Source: Candidatus Zixiibacteriota bacterium (GTDB lineage Bacteria; Zixibacteria; MSB-5A5; GN15; PGXB01). Taken from it: 5,784 nucleotides of DNA. Below, one piece after another: positions 5,423 through 5,784 of the stretch. Under the pieces are notes generated by a model, which was not told the origin of the DNA, did no database searches, and was given only the letters and a program-made list of their open reading frames with translations. Position 1 is the stretch's first letter. Every line of letters begins with the position of its first letter. The stretch is from positions 1-5,784 of the forward strand of contig JAPLUS010000200.1 in the NCBI GenBank assembly GCA_026397495.1, read 5' to 3'. The position numbers were made by a program, and so were the translations under genes.

Positions 5423-5459
5423 TAAGAAAGGCAGGGAACTAAAGCACCTGCCTTTCTTA
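5423..5459 (-). terminator. strong intrinsic terminator, possibly bidirectional
   Basis: A perfect 13-bp inverted repeat (TAAGAAAGGCAGG at 5423-5435, its complement at 5447-5459) encloses an 11-nt loop. On the - strand the GC-rich stem core is followed by TTTCTTATTTG. It starts 20 nt after the stop of the dockerin-tailed gene, the expected place. The A-rich other flank means it could also stop + strand transcripts. Confidence 0.85.
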
Positions 5460-5479
5460 AATTAATATTGCAAGCGGTT

Positions 5480-5784
5480 TTAGTAACCGGGCGGGTAGTT
5501 AGGCGGTAGGCCGCCTTTGTATAGGAAGTTGATAAGATAGGTTATATCCCGAATGTTGATGATTCTACTGCCATTAGCATCACCAGCCTGCGACGGATTG
5601 GGGGCTGGCCCACCCTGATAGAGAAAAGCAATAAGGAAGAATGCGTCCTGCATATCAACTATGCTATCATAGTTGGCATCCCCGGCTACGAAGGTGTGGA
5701 CAATTACCTGATAGGGAGTGGAGAGGCCGCTTAATTCGCCGTACTCGTCTTTGCTCTGGGCTTTGATAAAGTAAGTTCTGCCGC
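5480..5784 (-). CDS. C-terminus of a probable secreted protein with two dockerin-type repeats
   Basis: The gene enters from the right edge, so only the last 100 residues are visible and no start is seen. Residues 1-31 (GRTYFIKAQSKDEYGELSGL, then STPYQVIV) look like the last strands of a fibronectin-III-like domain. Residues 34-59 and 67-92 are two dockerin-like units. Loop one has Asp35, Asn37, Asp39, Asp43 and Asp46 in calcium-ligand spacing. Loop two has Asp68, Asn70, Ser72, Asn76 and Asp79, with Ser replacing one Asp. Each is followed by a helix ending in FLYQGG or FLYKGG. In cellulosomes dockerins bind cohesins; in FCB-type and candidate-phylum bacteria similar tails end many secreted proteins, where the partner is often unknown. 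The gene is read as real because the frame is intact, the repeats are clear and a terminator follows. Confidence 0.85.
   Translation of the reverse strand, partial: GRTYFIKAQSKDEYGELSGLSTPYQVIVHTFVAGDANYDSIVDMQDAFFLIAFLYQGGPAPNPSQAGDANGSRIINIRDITYLINFLYKGGLPPNYPPGY

Overview
The window looks like an ordinary bacterial chromosome segment carrying a small accessory patch. The best clue to the host is the protein entering from the right edge. It ends in two dockerin-type calcium-loop repeats (GDAN..D.I.D..D and GDANGSRIIN..D, each followed by an LY.GG turn). This tail style is common in secreted proteins of FCB-type and candidate-phylum bacteria such as Zixibacteria. That assignment is inference from sequence style; no marker gene is present.

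Left part (1-593): the C-terminal end of a large multi-pass DUF2339 membrane protein on the + strand. Bases 594-1255 hold no convincing gene, but 851-1091 is a block of degenerate interspersed repeats in the order A-B-A-B-A, with one perfect palindrome and one stable hairpin. Just downstream is an overlapping + strand pair, 1256-1861 and 1836-2270: a winged-helix/minimal nucleotidyltransferase (MNT) protein and a HEPN protein, the architecture of an MNT/HEPN toxin-antitoxin module. After it lies a doubly broken GIY-YIG nuclease gene (2292-2714) with an in-frame amber codon near its start and a lost C-terminal half. Its sequence stops resembling the family exactly where the convergent eamA gene ends, so this looks like a recombination scar.

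Right part (2709-5003), all on the - strand: a small four-helix membrane protein with a near-consensus sigma70 promoter, then an Ada-type alkylation-response gene, then an EamA/DMT transporter starting 1 nt after the ada stop. The Ada-like protein is the most interesting object here. Its phosphotriester-sensing zinc domain and AraC helix-turn-helix are intact. Its alkyltransferase part lacks the N-terminal subdomain, and the acceptor cysteine of PCHRV is phenylalanine (PFHRV), as in non-catalytic alkyltransferase-like (ATL) proteins. A Fur-box-like palindrome lies upstream of it.

Bases 5004-5479 hold the promoter, no convincing gene, and a strong terminator hairpin serving the dockerin-tailed gene at the right edge (5480-5784, - strand, 5' end outside the window).
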